Source: a virus. Taken from it: 64,000 nt of DNA. Where the stretch lies: IMG/VR virus record IMGVR_UViG_3300036820_000011, positions 18,853 to 82,852 of that record. One strand, 5' to 3'. Positions 6,510 to 15,862 of the stretch are shown here, piece after piece. Position numbers and translations under genes: made by a program. Positions within the stretch are counted from its first letter, which is position 1; every line of letters starts with the position of its first letter. The notes under the pieces are model-generated. The model did not search any database. It was given only the letters and a program-made list of their open reading frames with translations, and was not told where the DNA came from.

Positions 6510-8632
6510 ATCCCGAAGACGTTGGTGTTGAACAGGCCGTTAGTGGCGCTGTTGAAGATGAACACGTTGGCCGGGTTGTTGTACAGGGGGTCCTCGTTCT
6601 GCTGCTCACAGGCGAGCACCACGGCATGGACCGGCGGGACCCCGAGCTGGTTCATGCGCTGGATCGTGTGGGCGACGTTCTCCACGTAGTAGGTGTTGTC
6701 GGAGCCCAGCTCGTCGTTCTGAATGGCCACCAGATCGGAGATCGTCCGGCTGATGACGTGGGTGTAGTGGCCCGGGTCGCCGCTCACCAGCCGCATGGAG
6801 ATCGTCGGCACCCGCTGCGCGTACCGGCGGACGATCAGTTCGGCGATGGCCTGGGCATCCCACAGCCCGGCCCACGGGCACGGGTTCTGGTAGTCCTGCT
6901 CGCCGTGTTCACCGATGCTGGTCAGGTCCTGGTAGACCACATTCAGGGTCTCGGTGACCGGGATCGGGTAGGCCTGCAACTGGAGTCCGGACAACTGGAC
7001 GACCGACCCGGTCGCCGTATAGGTGATACTGACCGCTGCACCGGATGTCTGGCTCAGGCTCACCGCCACGGTACCTGACCCGATCACGGTGTAGTCGACT
7101 CCCAGTTGCGGCACGACGGCTCCGGTGAACGGGTCGGACGTGGTGACGATGAGCACGTACGGCGTTCCCGGGGTGACCGTGATCGTGTCGGTAGACGACC
7201 AGACCGGGCCGAGGACCCCGGTCGGGGCCCGCTGGGTCACGCTGAACTGCACACTGTTCAGGATGGCCAGCCAGCCGTGGTCGTAGGTGAACGGTGGCGT
7301 GAAGGTCAGTGCCGTGACCGGCGGGGTTCCGCAGCCGGGCGGGTCCGTGATCTCGGGTGTGTAGAAGGAGCCCTGCACGTTCTGGCTCGCCGCGTACAGC
7401 GCCCGGTGGCTGCGGTCCCGGAAGGTGAAGGTCCCGTCGGGGGCCACGTAGGCGATCGACGGCGGTCCCTCGGACTGGATGATGTCGTTGATCGCGTTCC
7501 CGGCCGCGTAGGCGCTCAGCCACCAGTACGGGAGGTAGCTGACTCCCGGGTCGATCGACGTCGGACCCGTCCAGCCGACGGCGTCCAGTATGTAGTTGAT
7601 CGCGTCCCCGGTCCGCAGTCCGGTGTAGAGCGGTGTCGTAATCAGGTTGTTGGTCCAGAACTGCTCGTCGTCGCTGACCGTGAAGTCGACGGTGCGGTTG
7701 CCCCAGTCGACGTTCACCGTGTAGTTGTTGATCCGGCCGTGCAGGATGTCCGTGGTCGCACCGTTCCAGGTGGTCTGCAGGGACACAGTGCGGGCAGCGT
7801 CCAGGTTGCCGTACAGCGGGGAGTCGGACCGCTCGGGGGAGTAGGTCCGGGCGGTGTTGTTCAGCGAGAACGCACCCTGCCCGAGAGAGGCCGGAGTGGT
7901 CTGGCGGTAGGTGTCCCGGCCGTAGCTGTAGGTGATCCCGCCGCTGAGCAGGTCCGGCAGGGCGAAGTCGAGTGGCGGGACCGAGTTCATGTTCTCGGCC
8001 CCGGTGGGGTCCATGAGCATGAGCCCGTAGACATAGAAGACGTTGGACGGTCCCGGCGTACCGCTGGCGCGGGCGTACACCTCGGCCTGGGAGGAGGACG
8101 ACGGCGCGGTCAGTGGCGCGGTCAGCCGGGTCCATTGCCCGGCCGGAATCGCCGTGCTGCTCCCGGCACTCCCGGACAAGAGCGTTCCGGACGAGTTGTA
8201 CCAGTTGGTTCCTACCTGGATGCCTGCCGCCCACCCGCCGGGAGAGTAGACCCAGCAGTCGCCGGTGTAGGAGTTGGAGGGGACGATCGTACCGGTTGCC
8301 GTGTGTACTGCTCCGTTGACCCCGCAGGTACTGAACCCGCCGGTCGGCAGGACTTCGATGCACGGCACGGCGGGCTGCGTCGGAGCATTCTTCACCCAGT
8401 TGATTGAGCACTGGAAGGACTGCCAGCCGGAGGCGTCGAACAGCATGTAGGGATTGGCAGTGAGCACGTTCCCGGCGGCGGTGAACCCGGCCTGCTCCCA
8501 GTCGATGCCGAGCACGTAGGTCGGCATCGCGGAGGCGTTGCACAGGTTCCACTGCGGGACCAGGTACGGAGTCCCGCCCAGTACGGTCCCGGTGGCAGTG
8601 GCGACTCCGGGATGGGCGGTCGTGGACGGCAT
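6506..8632 (-). CDS. Large minor tail protein with CBM-like domain
   Basis: This 708-residue protein is encoded directly after the tape measure, the usual place for distal-tail and baseplate proteins. Residues about 110-215 (YTGDCWVYSPGGW, GQWTRLTAPLTA) resemble a carbohydrate-binding jelly roll (CBM_4_9 type). The middle (WNNGATTDILHGRINNYTVN-like segments) resembles siphovirus minor tail proteins. It probably contacts the tail tip and host surface glycans. The start is 1 base from the tape-measure stop. Confidence 0.8.
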   Translation of the reverse strand: MPSTTAHPGVATATGTVLGGTPYLVPQWNLCNASAMPTYVLGIDWEQAGFTAAGNVLTANPYMLFDASGWQSFQCSINWVKNAPTQPAVPCIEVLPTGGFSTCGVNGAVHTATGTIVPSNSYTGDCWVYSPGGWAAGIQVGTNWYNSSGTLLSGSAGSSTAIPAGQWTRLTAPLTAPSSSSQAEVYARASGTPGPSNVFYVYGLMLMDPTGAENMNSVPPLDFALPDLLSGGITYSYGRDTYRQTTPASLGQGAFSLNNTARTYSPERSDSPLYGNLDAARTVSLQTTWNGATTDILHGRINNYTVNVDWGNRTVDFTVSDDEQFWTNNLITTPLYTGLRTGDAINYILDAVGWTGPTSIDPGVSYLPYWWLSAYAAGNAINDIIQSEGPPSIAYVAPDGTFTFRDRSHRALYAASQNVQGSFYTPEITDPPGCGTPPVTALTFTPPFTYDHGWLAILNSVQFSVTQRAPTGVLGPVWSSTDTITVTPGTPYVLIVTTSDPFTGAVVPQLGVDYTVIGSGTVAVSLSQTSGAAVSITYTATGSVVQLSGLQLQAYPIPVTETLNVVYQDLTSIGEHGEQDYQNPCPWAGLWDAQAIAELIVRRYAQRVPTISMRLVSGDPGHYTHVISRTISDLVAIQNDELGSDNTYYVENVAHTIQRMNQLGVPPVHAVVLACEQQNEDPLYNNPANVFIFNSATNGLFNTNVFGM

Positions 8633-8633
8633 G

Positions 8634-11600
8634 TCAGACCCCCGGGATCAGGCCACGGAGGCGGCCGTGCTGCTTGGCGTCCTGGAGCGCGGAGATCAGC
8701 CAGTTCTGCAGCTCGTGCCTGCTGCCGACCGGTCCGTGGAAGTGGGCGTGCACGTGCAGTTCCCCGCCGCCCGCCGACTGCCCGGGGCCGAGCACCCGCT
8801 CCGGCCGCCCGGTGCCGTTGTTGGCGATCGAGCGGCCGACGGGGAGGTAGCCGCCGGAGTCGTACCAGTTGTTGCTGTTCCCGGTCAGCATCGGCTGACG
8901 GTCCTGGCGCATGGTCCACGAGCCGAGTTCCGTGGTTGCGCACCACACGGACTCGGTCCCCGCGTCCCCGGTCCGGATGCTCTCACCGCCCAGGAACGGC
9001 TTCGCCTCCCGGATGGCCACACCGGTCCGAGGAGTTGTGCAGCCCAGATTGCTCCGGCCGCTGCGCTTCCACTCGGTCATGGCAGGGCGCTTCCCGCTGA
9101 GGTAGACCGCCAGGACGATGGCGTCCTGCTGCGCACCGTCCGCCTGCGAGTAGCTCTTCCCCCCGGAGTAGTGGCCCTTCCCCAGAATCGGCCCTTCCTG
9201 GATCTTCGTCACGCCTTCCGCCCCGAACACCCCGCGTAGGAAGGCTTCCCGCTGCGGCTCGGACAGCGATAGGACGAAGGGGACCGGATCGGCATGGTCG
9301 TACCCACTGCGCCTGAGCAGTTCCGCCGACCACGGCCGGTGAAACTCCCAGGTGGTCAACGGGAGTCCCGGCTCCCCACTGGGCTTTGTCATCGGGCGCA
9401 CGGTACGGGTGAACGGGAGTCCGGACACCAGCGACTCGATCGCCTTCACGTGTTCCGGCTTGGACTGACCGAGCCGAATGGACGGCCGGGACCCGCGAAG
9501 GGTCCGCCAGTGCGTGCTGTTCGGCGTACGACTCTTGGGCTTGATCACCCAGCCGTCGCCCAGGACCCATCCCAGCAGCTCGGCTTCCTGCAAACTGACC
9601 GAGGCGTTTTCACCGACATCCGACGGTGCGGCGAGTCGAAGGGTGTGCCGAGTGGTGATCTTCTGTGCTTCCACGAAGACGTCATCAGTCCGGAATTCGT
9701 TCTTGGTGCGTCCGCCAACACCCTTCCGGCCGACGTGCTTGCGGTGGACCGCCACCCATCGGTGGTGCGGAGTGCACACCGCGTGCCATGTCTTGTTGGT
9801 GAGTCGGACCACTGGGACGTCATCATACCGGTGAATGTCCGTGACCCGGGTCCACTCATTGCGTTCGGTCCCGGGGTTGTACCCGACCGTCATGTCTCCG
9901 ATCTGGACGTTCTCGTAGGTCAGCCATCCGCGCTGTGTCAGAATCTCTACACTCAACGGTACGCACATCTCGTGGGACCAGGCAGCACCCGGAGAGCCGT
10001 ACCTCCCGGCGATGTAGCCCAGGCCCCAGCGGATCTGGGTCTGGTAGTTGCTGTGCCAGTCGGGTCCGGCGGATGCCATCTTGTCGGCCGGAAGCGCCTG
10101 AGGAATCCCGTAGGCCCCACTGGATGCATTGAGTGCGTTCCAGCGCCAACCGCTTTCCTGGTTCCACAGCTTGATCAGCGGGCCCATCTGGTTGCTGCTC
10201 CAGTAGTACCGGCCGAGCAGGCTCTGGGCGTAGTTCTGCGCCGCGCCTGCCGCGACGCCGGAGAAGCCGCCGTTGTTGTTAAGTCCGGAGTTGGCCGATG
10301 CGGCTGCGGTGACCGCCGCGTAGATGCTGGCCGCGTTGCTCTGGGAGAACGCCTGCGTCCACGCGGCGATATCCCGGGTCACCGTGTTCGAGGTCGGCTC
10401 GGTCACGTGGACGCCGACCGCGCCGCCGACGGAGAACTTGCCGATCCTCCCGGCCTTCACCATCTGGCGCAGGGTCAGCATGGCCTGCTGACCGCCGAGC
10501 GCGTTGACCTCGTCCGCCGTCCAGACGTGCTCGCCCTTCGAGAGCCAGGTTAGGTTCGAGTCGGAGGTGGCCGTGCCGATCCCGCCGACAGGCCCGCCGA
10601 ACGCCAGGCCGGGCAACCCTTTCTTGTTGCCCGCCGTCGCCGCGTTGTTGAAATCGACGGAGAGGTTGACTGTCTTGTTCTGGATTCCGCCCAGCGAGGC
10701 GTTGACCGATGCCCGGAAGTTGTCGAACGCCTTCTCGGCGGACTTGAGCTTGCCGCCGACTCCGGGCACCCAGCCGAGCATGTCGGACGCACCGTGGAGT
10801 ACGTCGCCGACCATGGTCATGAAGCCGTTGACGATGAACCGCAGCGCAGGCTCGATGCCGTTGGTCCACAGCCACATGAACGCTGATTCGATCGGGTGGA
10901 TCACGTCGTTGAACAGGAAGTTGTATGCCCCCAGGGCAGCGCTCTGAATGACGTGCCATGCGCTGACAAAGAAATTGACGAACGGCCCGGCAAACCAGTT
11001 ACCGATATTCAGGAAGAAATTGACGAACGGCCCGGTGAACCACCGTCCAATACTCAGGAAGAACCCGACAAAGGGACCGGTGAACCAGTTACCAATACTC
11101 AGAAAGAAATTGACAAAAGGTCCCGTGAACCATCTTCCGATATTCAGAAAGAAATTGACAAAAGGTCCTGTGAACCAACGACCGATGTCCAGGAAGAACC
11201 CGACGAAGGGACCGGTGAACCAGTTCCCGATACTCAGGAAGAATCCGACGAAGGGTCCCGTGAACCATCTTCCGATATCGATGAAGAAGTTCACGAAAGG
11301 ACCGCTGAACCAGCGGCCGATATCCAGGAAGAAGTTGACGAACGGCCCCGCGAACCAGTTGCCGATGTCAATGAAGAAGTTGACGAAGGGCCCGGCGAAC
11401 CATTCGCCGATGCTCTCCATGATTGACCTGAACAACTGGCTGTGGGTCCACGCATACGCGAATCCTGCCGCCAGGGCGGTAAGCCCGAGCACCACCAACA
11501 TGATCGGGTTGGCGTCCATGACAAGATCCAGCGCGCCTTGGGCGATCGTCTGCAACTTGGTCGCCACTGTAACGATCCCGCACCACAGATTGTAGATCTT

Positions 11601-13448
11601 GAGGGCGATCCCACCAGCGATCATTTGGATATTGAGCAGTAGCAGGCCCGCAGTAAACACACCGATGGTGATGGCCAGCGAAGTGATCAGCGTCTTGTTC
11701 TGGGCCAGAAAACCAGTGAGCCCCCGGAACGCCGGACCGATCACATTGTTCAGGGTCACGCCTACCAAGGACAGTGCCGGGCCGAGAACATCTCCCACCA
11801 ACTGCGCCAGCGGGGAGATCATCTGAAGCAGCGGGTTGATGAAGATCGTCAGATTCCGGAACGAGGGGATCACAGTGTTGTCGATGAAATTCGCGGCGAT
11901 CTTGAACGCACCGGTCACGATCGGCATACCGACCGAGACGACAGTCTGAATCACGCCGAGCACGTTGGAGAAGACACCCCCCACGGCTGGGAGCCCCTTG
12001 GTCACGATCTCTTTGATCACCGTGACACCGGTGGACATGATCGACTCTACGCCTTTGAACGCTATGGACGCGATGGAGCCAATCGAGGCGAACGAGGAGC
12101 TGAACTCCTTCGTCAGCTGTGAACCCATGCTTGCCGCCGGATTGGCCACCGATGTCGTCGGCATGAGGGACTTGTTGACCCCGCCCCGGTTCAGGGTCAT
12201 GGCCGGAGCCATCTGCGCTTTGGTCGTCGTCCCGAAATTGCTCTTGAAAAACCCCCCCATGACCTGGGTCAGGGTGTTGAGCCCGGACTGGATCGCCTTG
12301 GTGGGGATCATGTTGACCATGGCAGTGGTGACCCGGCTCGCGGAGGGGATCAGGGTCGTGTTCAGGAAGGTCACGAACGCGGTGACCGGCGGGAGCAGCG
12401 CCTCACCGACCTTGATCCCGAAGTCCTCCAGATTGGTCTTCATCATCGCGAACTGAGCCGACAAGGTCTTCTGCTGCGCGGCCACAGCGGCGGGCAGGTC
12501 TCCAGCAGTCTTGTTGATCTGCACTAGCTTGCCCTGGAGCACACTGTAGTTCTGGACCAAGGCCTCGATGGTCGAGGCCGACTTACCGCCGCCGAACGCC
12601 TTGGACAACAGGATGCCCTGCTGGGACAAGGACAGGCCCGACTTGTCCAGTGCCGCCTTCAGCAGGCCGATGGTGCCGACCAGCCCGGCGGGGGAGCGCA
12701 TCTCGTTCGCCATCTGTAGCCCGGTCAGGCCGATCGTGGCCAGCTGCTTGGCCGCTGTCGCCGACGGAGCGGCCAATAGCGAGAATGAGGTCTTGAGCCG
12801 GGTGGCCGCCTCCTCCGCCCCCTGGCCGGAGTCGGTCATCAGCGCCAGGGCCGCACCTACCTGGTTGAGCCCGATACCGAAAGTTTTCGCCGCCGGAAGG
12901 ATGCCTGTGCCGACTGCGCCGACGAATTCGGTCATGGTCATGTTGCCTGCGCCGATGATGGCGTTGACCGTCCCGGCCGCTTCACCGAAGGTCTGTGCAC
13001 CCTTGATGCCGGAGCGCCAGGCACCGGCCAGAGCGTTGGTCGTCGCCTCCAGGTTCGACCCGCCGACCGAGGCCAGGTCGGATGCGACCTTCAGGTCCTT
13101 CATCGCCGTAGTGTTGTCGAGTCCGACCGACTTGAGGTGGTAGAGCGCTTCGGCCAGCTGGTCGGGCCCCTGTTGGGCCGTGGACAGATTCAGCACCGCG
13201 TTGCTCAGCACCTTGACGTCGGCCGCCGACCCGCCCGCCTGAGTCTGGATCTTCAGCATGGCGTTGTTGAAATCGTTGGCCATGTGCACGGTGACGGCCG
13301 CTGCCGCACCGACGGCCAGCACGGCGGTGGCGGCCCCGGCCAGGCCGATGCCCACCTTCCCCAGGGACGTCTCGGCGTCGGCGGTGTCCGCCGTGATCGC
13401 GATGTAGCCGATCCCGAGCAGGGTCCCCTTGCCGATGCCGAGCGCCAT
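8634..13448 (-). CDS. Tape measure protein with transglycosylase domain and intein
   Basis: The precursor has 1604 residues. The N-terminal part is TP901-type tape measure (NNAMLKIQTQAGGSAADV, LPAAKTFGIGLNQVG); several hydrophobic segments follow. Residues about 683-830 hold ten copies of a 15-residue W-F-x-G-P-F-V repeat. Residues about 1075-1161 form a lysozyme-like transglycosylase domain (WNQESGWRWN with likely catalytic Glu; SGAYGIPQALP). A 363-residue intein (1162-1524) interrupts this domain near its end (SHEM/SNNWYD). It fixes tail length and probably digests peptidoglycan on entry. Confidence 0.92.
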   Translation of the reverse strand: MALGIGKGTLLGIGYIAITADTADAETSLGKVGIGLAGAATAVLAVGAAAAVTVHMANDFNNAMLKIQTQAGGSAADVKVLSNAVLNLSTAQQGPDQLAEALYHLKSVGLDNTTAMKDLKVASDLASVGGSNLEATTNALAGAWRSGIKGAQTFGEAAGTVNAIIGAGNMTMTEFVGAVGTGILPAAKTFGIGLNQVGAALALMTDSGQGAEEAATRLKTSFSLLAAPSATAAKQLATIGLTGLQMANEMRSPAGLVGTIGLLKAALDKSGLSLSQQGILLSKAFGGGKSASTIEALVQNYSVLQGKLVQINKTAGDLPAAVAAQQKTLSAQFAMMKTNLEDFGIKVGEALLPPVTAFVTFLNTTLIPSASRVTTAMVNMIPTKAIQSGLNTLTQVMGGFFKSNFGTTTKAQMAPAMTLNRGGVNKSLMPTTSVANPAASMGSQLTKEFSSSFASIGSIASIAFKGVESIMSTGVTVIKEIVTKGLPAVGGVFSNVLGVIQTVVSVGMPIVTGAFKIAANFIDNTVIPSFRNLTIFINPLLQMISPLAQLVGDVLGPALSLVGVTLNNVIGPAFRGLTGFLAQNKTLITSLAITIGVFTAGLLLLNIQMIAGGIALKIYNLWCGIVTVATKLQTIAQGALDLVMDANPIMLVVLGLTALAAGFAYAWTHSQLFRSIMESIGEWFAGPFVNFFIDIGNWFAGPFVNFFLDIGRWFSGPFVNFFIDIGRWFTGPFVGFFLSIGNWFTGPFVGFFLDIGRWFTGPFVNFFLNIGRWFTGPFVNFFLSIGNWFTGPFVGFFLSIGRWFTGPFVNFFLNIGNWFAGPFVNFFVSAWHVIQSAALGAYNFLFNDVIHPIESAFMWLWTNGIEPALRFIVNGFMTMVGDVLHGASDMLGWVPGVGGKLKSAEKAFDNFRASVNASLGGIQNKTVNLSVDFNNAATAGNKKGLPGLAFGGPVGGIGTATSDSNLTWLSKGEHVWTADEVNALGGQQAMLTLRQMVKAGRIGKFSVGGAVGVHVTEPTSNTVTRDIAAWTQAFSQSNAASIYAAVTAAASANSGLNNNGGFSGVAAGAAQNYAQSLLGRYYWSSNQMGPLIKLWNQESGWRWNALNASSGAYGIPQALPADKMASAGPDWHSNYQTQIRWGLGYIAGRYGSPGAAWSHEMCVPLSVEILTQRGWLTYENVQIGDMTVGYNPGTERNEWTRVTDIHRYDDVPVVRLTNKTWHAVCTPHHRWVAVHRKHVGRKGVGGRTKNEFRTDDVFVEAQKITTRHTLRLAAPSDVGENASVSLQEAELLGWVLGDGWVIKPKSRTPNSTHWRTLRGSRPSIRLGQSKPEHVKAIESLVSGLPFTRTVRPMTKPSGEPGLPLTTWEFHRPWSAELLRRSGYDHADPVPFVLSLSEPQREAFLRGVFGAEGVTKIQEGPILGKGHYSGGKSYSQADGAQQDAIVLAVYLSGKRPAMTEWKRSGRSNLGCTTPRTGVAIREAKPFLGGESIRTGDAGTESVWCATTELGSWTMRQDRQPMLTGNSNNWYDSGGYLPVGRSIANNGTGRPERVLGPGQSAGGGELHVHAHFHGPVGSRHELQNWLISALQDAKQHGRLRGLIPGV
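8877..9965 (-). mobile_element. Intein with LAGLIDADG endonuclease in tape measure
   Basis: The intein runs from Cys1162 (CVPLSVEILTQRGWLTY) to Asn1524 (MLTGN), followed by extein Ser. Block B has HHRW, block F has VWCATTELGSW and block G has LTGN, giving a W/C/T pattern of class 3-like inteins although Cys1 is present. The insert carries LAGLIDADG-type motifs LLGWVLGDGWV and AFLRGVFGAEG, so it may still be a homing element. The length is an exact multiple of three (1089 bases). Confidence 0.88.
10965..11402 (-). repeat. Ten-copy 45-bp repeat in tape measure
   Basis: Ten tandem copies of a 15-residue unit, consensus N/R-WF-T/A-GPFV-N/G-FF-L/I-x-IG, lie in the tape measure gene. Period and reading frame stay exact, but copies differ at single codons. 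Several copies are AT-richer than the flanking gene (AGAAAGAAATTGACAAAAGG). Copy-number change would alter tail length by whole units. Confidence 0.9.
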
Positions 13449-13460
13449 CAGTCCACCGTC

Positions 13461-13838
13461 CTAGTCGAGCACGACGCCCATGGACGCCAGGAAGGAGTCG
13501 GACGCCTCCTCGTCGGAGACCCACCACGCCGGAGCGCTCGGGTCGCGCGTGTCGGCCTTCTGCTCCTGCTCCCGGCTGATCCGCCACACCGACACGGAGA
13601 GGCTGTTGTCAAACTCCTGGTGTACCGCGTCCAAGGTCTTCCCCTCCTCCGCCGACAGGCCCTCTTTGATCGTGAAGTAGACGACGTTCAGGAAGCGGTC
13701 GAAGGGGAGCTGACGGAGATCAACTCCAGCGGCGGAGTGCTTCCCGTCGAGCTGGTGCCAGATCCCGGGGCGGGTGGCCCATCCGAGGAGTTCCCGGATG
13801 GCGGCGTAGGGCGCAGCCCGTACTGCTCGAACAGCCAC
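13461..13838 (-). CDS. Tail assembly chaperone, -1 frameshift extension
   Basis: This frame overlaps the 3' part of the upstream chaperone gene by about 150 bases in the -1 frame and lies just before the tape measure gene. That is the conserved arrangement of G/GT tail chaperones made by programmed frameshifting. Its useful reading begins around APYAAIRELLGWATRPG, so the nominal GTG at 13838 is probably not a real start. I find no canonical slippery heptamer. The most plausible shift zone is 13790-13860. Confidence 0.75.
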   Translation of the reverse strand: MAVRAVRAAPYAAIRELLGWATRPGIWHQLDGKHSAAGVDLRQLPFDRFLNVVYFTIKEGLSAEEGKTLDAVHQEFDNSLSVSVWRISREQEQKADTRDPSAPAWWVSDEEASDSFLASMGVVLD

Positions 13839-14113
13839 CCGGAGACGTCGTCCAGCTGCTGCAGGTCGATGCCGTTGGTCTTGCTGGAGAGCCGGGCCAC
13901 GAACCGCTGGTAGGAGACCGGCTCCAGGGTCAGTTCCAGCAGTTCGCGGTATGCCCCGTACTGCGCCTTGGTGTCGGCACCCGCCAGCTCCTGGAGCTTG
14001 ACCGCAGCATCGATCAGGTCGTCAGCCGGGATGGTGTCGTACGCGGTGAACGTGTCGGGGTCGATCGTGAACTCGATCGGCTCCCGTGCCTTCGAGAAGT
14101 CCTTCTTCGCCAT
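13688..14113 (-). CDS. Tail assembly chaperone (G-type)
   Basis: The 141-residue acidic protein (MAKKDFSKAREPIEFTIDPD) matches in shape and position the first tail assembly chaperone of siphoviruses, which coats the tape measure during tail assembly. ATG 14113 is taken as start. An in-frame GTG at 14149, 6 bases after the preceding stop, is the alternative. The C-terminus (Pro/Ser/Gly rich) is the unshifted end; a minority of ribosomes should shift into the 13461 frame. Confidence 0.82.
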   Translation of the reverse strand: MAKKDFSKAREPIEFTIDPDTFTAYDTIPADDLIDAAVKLQELAGADTKAQYGAYRELLELTLEPVSYQRFVARLSSKTNGIDLQQLDDVSGWLFEQYGLRPTPPSGNSSDGPPAPGSGTSSTGSTPPLELISVSSPSTAS

Positions 14114-14155
14114 GCCGACCACGGTAGTTCCGAGTCGGTCATGATCCACCCGGAG

Positions 14156-14542
14156 CTACATCCCGCCGATCGTCATCGCCTTCGCCATGAAAAAATTCGG
14201 ATGCGTGCCTGGGTGGTTGACCCTCATCGCGAACACGGTGCCCCCGCCCATGACGAACCGCAGGGCTTTCTTGTTCGACGGCATGATCACGTGCGGCCGG
14301 GTGCCCTTGGACACGAAGATGATCGCCGGGTGGTCGCAGTACACCGTGACCGTGGTCCCGGTCAGCACAGACCCGGCCACCGTCAGATGCACGTAGCTGC
14401 CCATGGTCCCCGGGGCCAGTTTCTTGGCGGCCTCCTCGATCCGCTTCCCGCGCTCCGCCAGGTTGCGCCCGACCTCCCCGGTCGGTGAGCGGAACATCTT
14501 CCGGATCGCCACCCGGTCCCAGTCGATCTTTATGTCAGCCAC
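14156..14542 (-). CDS. Head-tail connector / tail completion protein (HK97 gp10-like)
   Basis: GTG 14542 overlaps the upstream stop by 8 bases and fits better than a longer frame. The fold pattern (helix RNLAERGKRIEEAAKKLAPG, strands, then IIFVSKGTRPHVIMPSNKKA and VNHPGTHPNFF) is that of HK97-gp10-like neck proteins, which often show GT.PH.I and H.G. motifs. It lies between connector genes and tail chaperones as expected. Confidence 0.8.
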   Translation of the reverse strand: MADIKIDWDRVAIRKMFRSPTGEVGRNLAERGKRIEEAAKKLAPGTMGSYVHLTVAGSVLTGTTVTVYCDHPAIIFVSKGTRPHVIMPSNKKALRFVMGGGTVFAMRVNHPGTHPNFFMAKAMTIGGM

Positions 14543-15050
14543 GGGGCATCGCCACCGCCACGCGCAGTTCCACGCCGACACATCCGCCCTCGGGACCCTG
14601 CGGCGACACTGGACCGACCACGTAGTCCCAGATCGCGTCGTCGCCCTTGAGCTGGCACATCAGGTTCGTGGTCCCGGACAGCACGGCGTAGGCGTCCGAC
14701 GCCAGGATCTGCGCCGCCGTCTGCTGCGCACCCTCGGACGGGTATATGGTGCTGCTCGCACCCGCGCTGGGTGAGGGGGCGCACCGGATGATCTGGATCA
14801 CGATCTCCGTGCCCTCCATGACCGGCGGGCAGTTGCCGTACGGCAGTCCCTCCGGCTCCGGGAAGTCGTTGGTCAGGTACACACTGCCGACCGAGACGGC
14901 CAGCATGCCGCAGTCGCAGGCGTCCCAGGGGATCGTGCCGGGCACGACGCAGGCTCGGTCCACATCCGAGGTGAGCAGGTCCTGGATGGTGGTCACCAGC
15001 GTGCTGGCGATGCTGTAGTACTTCATCGCCCCGTACAGCGGCAGCGTCAC
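14535..15050 (-). CDS. Head-tail connector / tail terminator-type protein
   Basis: The protein has 171 residues from GTG 15050 (overlapping the upstream stop); an ATG at 15026 is an alternative start. It has several Cys (DRACVVPG, WDACDCGM) and a beta-rich core. Adjacency to the adaptor and gp10-like genes suggests a neck or tail-terminator protein. Recognition is by context rather than motif. Confidence 0.7.
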   Translation of the reverse strand: MTLPLYGAMKYYSIASTLVTTIQDLLTSDVDRACVVPGTIPWDACDCGMLAVSVGSVYLTNDFPEPEGLPYGNCPPVMEGTEIVIQIIRCAPSPSAGASSTIYPSEGAQQTAAQILASDAYAVLSGTTNLMCQLKGDDAIWDYVVGPVSPQGPEGGCVGVELRVAVAMPRG

Positions 15051-15853
15051 GTGTCGGTCCTCCGGACGAAGGGCCGGTCGATGTTGTAGACCCGGGCGCG
15101 GGCGGTGAGCCGGTTCGGGTTCTCCGCCGCCAGGAAAAGGTCGCACAGGTAGAGCCCGGTCCGGCCCTCGGTCAGGAGTTCGTTGATGTCCGGGAAAGTG
15201 ATCGACACACCCTGCCGGACGAGCCCGGTCACTGTCGACGGCAGGCCGCAGGAGTCGTCCCCGGTCGCTGCCTTCAGGATCTCGTAGGCCAGTTCCCCGA
15301 CCGCGAACTGCGCGCTGATCGGCACCGCGAGGCCCACGTCTGCGGTGACCGACCAGGTGCCGACCTCGGTGGCCGCTTTCGTCAGGTCGTTGCAGCGGGG
15401 CCAGTGCTGGCCGTCGGTCCGCACCAGGATGCGGGTGTTGTCGATCCGGTAAGACGAGGACGGCAGGACCGCGCCGTCGACCAGTACCTGGGTGACGTCG
15501 GCGACCGGGGCCGGGAGGATCGTCTCGGAGACGTACGAGCACGAGCAGCTGTCGGAGTTGCAGCCGCCGCACATGAACGGGAACCAGTAGGCGAAGTCCC
15601 AGGCGGCCGACGCCAGCGGAGCGCCGTAGCTGGACCACGGGTAGGCGTACGAGCCGCCCGGCCACATGTCGTAGCAGTCCTTGCGGCACGGCCGCCAGGT
15701 CACCTGGCAGGTGCCGAACCTCCGGCCGGACAGCGCCCACAGGAAGCGGGTGGCCGACTCGACCGCGTAGCCGGTGAGCACCGGTGAGAAGGTGCTGACG
15801 TCGGACGCCCAGTAGGGGGTCCAGCTGGAGCAGGGTCCCGCGTCGACCGTCAC
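15047..15853 (-). CDS. Head-tail adaptor protein, Cys-rich
   Basis: The 268-residue protein contains a Cys-rich insertion (MCGGCNSDSCSCSYVS near residue 95) and an ordered beta/alpha remainder. Its position directly before the neck proteins matches the head-to-tail adaptor of actinobacterial siphoviruses, whose members often carry such clusters. The Cys cluster could bind zinc or form disulfides in the virion. Confidence 0.7.
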   Translation of the reverse strand: MTVDAGPCSSWTPYWASDVSTFSPVLTGYAVESATRFLWALSGRRFGTCQVTWRPCRKDCYDMWPGGSYAYPWSSYGAPLASAAWDFAYWFPFMCGGCNSDSCSCSYVSETILPAPVADVTQVLVDGAVLPSSSYRIDNTRILVRTDGQHWPRCNDLTKAATEVGTWSVTADVGLAVPISAQFAVGELAYEILKAATGDDSCGLPSTVTGLVRQGVSITFPDINELLTEGRTGLYLCDLFLAAENPNRLTARARVYNIDRPFVRRTDT

Positions 15854-15862
15854 AGCCGCCTC

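Noticed and set aside
13461-13838. The second tail-chaperone frame as an independently started gene
   Set aside because: Its only start is an unsupported GTG inside the first gene, while the arrangement is the conserved -1 frameshift pair.
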